A DNA stretch of 20,781 nucleotides from Chytridium lagenaria. Its lineage: Eukaryota > Chytridiomycota > Chytridiomycetes > Chytridiales > Chytridiaceae. Below, piece by piece: positions 19,680 to 20,781 of the stretch. The notes under the pieces were generated by a model. The model saw only the letters and a program-made list of their open reading frames with translations. It made no database searches and had not been told where the DNA came from. Numbering within the stretch: position 1 is the first letter of the stretch; each line of letters begins with the position of its first letter. The stretch covers positions 1 to 20,781 of the forward strand of contig JAHLKC010000287.1 in assembly GCA_025449115.1 (NCBI GenBank), given 5' to 3'. A program made the position numbers and the translations under genes.

Positions 19680-20253
19680 TGAAGTCCTTTGCTCTTTTCG
19701 TCCTCGCCTCCATCGCTGCCCTGGGGTCCATCGTCAGCGCACAGTCTCCCCAAGATGCTGCAGACACCATTAACGGCATCCTCCCAAAGCTTCCAGACTG
19801 TGCTCGCGCTTGTCTTTCCCAGCAGAACGTAGACACCACTCAAGAACTCACAGCAGAGTCCGTTGCCGCATTCTGCACAGCAAACCTTGACCAGGGTGCG
19901 CTTCTTCTCTGCCTTCAAAATGATGGCGTATGCTCCAACCTGTTGGCAGACTTTTCTGCTGCTTTTGGTGCCGTTAGTTCCTCCTGTGAGCCGTTTGTCG
20001 GCCCCAACACTTTGGTTCTCACTTCCACCATCGTCCGCACTGTGACTACTGGGTCTTGACCACCACCACAAGGGCGCCCACCAGGACACTTTTGGAGACG
20101 TCTCAGATTACCAGGACTGTCATCTCTGCAAGCGGCACCTCGACCACCCAAAACAATAATCAATCTGGATCTGCTAAGCTTTCTGCTGGAACCTTTGTGG
20201 GATTGATGGCTGGTCTCGTCGCGGTTGCCGGAGGAGCGTTTGTCGCTCTGTAA
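19680..20253 (+). CDS. Secreted six-cysteine GPI-anchor-type surface protein, copy 2
   Basis: Tandem paralogue of the gene at 18369, about half identical over the signal peptide and cysteine domain. The signal peptide is MKSFALFVLASIAALGSIVS-A, cut before QSPQ. The mature domain starts LPDCARACLSQQN with the same cysteine spacing as copy 1. After VLTSTIVRTV the frame meets TGA at 20057-20059. One frame over, the sequence continues TTTTRAPTRTLLETSQITRT, a short polar stretch (NNNQSGSAKLS) and the hydrophobic end AGTFVGLMAGLVAVAGGAF, stop 20251-20253. That end has no basic residues after it, as expected for a GPI-attachment signal with the small-residue site near SGS. A one-base excess or two-base loss near 20050 would explain the break; no convincing intron fits. 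Confidence 0.78.
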
Positions 20254-20781
20254 GGGGACTTTTTTTAATTTTGATTCAGCATGCCCAATGTCTCCCCTTC
20301 TCCACTTTTTTGAATTTTTGTTGTTGCAGTTCTGACGGGTGGTTATATCTATTGCGGATATTGATATTTTGGAATTCCCTGGCGTTTTTTGCTTGTATAT
20401 GTTTTCCGTCTTCAACCCGTTTTCAACCTGGTGAGTACGGTGTATCTTTGTGAAATGGTTTCTTTCTTTTCTACTTTATTTTATTAGTTTCTAGTGCACT
20501 TTTGTACTGTTTGCTCTCTTTTGCATATGGATTCCGCTGCAGCTGTGTGCAGTTAACTTTTCTCCTTTTTTTTTTGGTTGTTGCTTTTTTTTTTTTTATT
20601 GTTATCTCCCGTTGACGCGCTGCTCGTGCTGTCACTGTGAGCAGATTATTCGAAAATGAATGAATGAAGCCGTGCGCTTCGGTTTTCTGAGTCTGCCGTA
20701 TTGTGTTTCCCATTTTTTTTTTCCTCCCTTGAAAAAAATTAGTAACGATTTTCGCCAAAGGGAATGACTACTTTCGATGCG
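20254..20781. other. 3' flank of copy 2, T-rich, no gene seen
   Basis: Contains poly-T tracts at about 20566-20575 and 20585-20597. Open frames on the minus strand here are Lys-rich translations of these tracts and are not called. The 3' UTR and polyadenylation region of copy 2 should lie in the first 200 bases. Confidence 0.45.

Noticed and set aside
20471..20758. 95-residue Lys-rich minus-strand frame at the right edge
   Set aside because: Most of it is translation of poly-T tracts on the opposite strand.
1..20781. CRISPR array, phage, plasmid or bacterial defence system
   Set aside because: No regularly spaced repeats, no prokaryotic ribosome-binding or operon structure, and the genes are intron-bearing and fungal in type.

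Overview
The window looks like nuclear DNA of a zoosporic (flagellated) fungus, most likely a chytrid-type lineage. The fungal side rests on short GT-AG introns (roughly 42-110 bases), a Lam/Ysp-type GRAM-VASt sterol-transfer protein, a Dss1/cyt-4-type mitochondrial RNase II-family protein, a GT31 glycosyltransferase with a PAN domain and GPI-anchored cysteine-rich surface proteins. The zoosporic side rests on a ropporin/radial-spoke-11-like protein, which only makes sense in a cell with a flagellum. No prokaryotic, viral or transposase gene was recognised.

Layout. 1-911 holds plus-strand, protein-like but broken reading frames, probably the 3' part of an unidentified gene or a decayed one. 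912-2057 is non-coding and contains a degenerate tRNA-like element and a long A/C-only repeat. Four genes then follow head to tail on the minus strand: a homeodomain transcription factor (2058-4810), a ropporin-like protein (4882-6109), a large GRAM-VASt protein (6620-11200), and a type II membrane glycosyltransferase with a C-terminal PAN/apple domain (11688-13862). A divergent intergenic region of about 500 bases separates the last from a plus-strand mitochondrial RNB exoribonuclease (14368 to about 17.9 kb). Two tandem plus-strand paralogues (18369-19007 and 19680-20253) encode small secreted six-cysteine proteins with Ser/Thr-rich linkers and GPI-anchor-like tails, each with its own TATA box.

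Nearly every conserved gene is interrupted by single-base frame changes, many at short homopolymers, and between them the protein families stay recognisable in the neighbouring frame. This looks more like uncorrected sequence error (or very recent decay) than ordinary pseudogenes. As a result no gene here is one clean open reading frame, and the coordinates given are gene spans that include introns and frame changes. The genes do not form an obvious pathway: they cover motility, transcription, membrane-contact sterol transport, glycosylation, mitochondrial RNA turnover and cell surface. The tandem surface-protein pair is the only clear local gene family.
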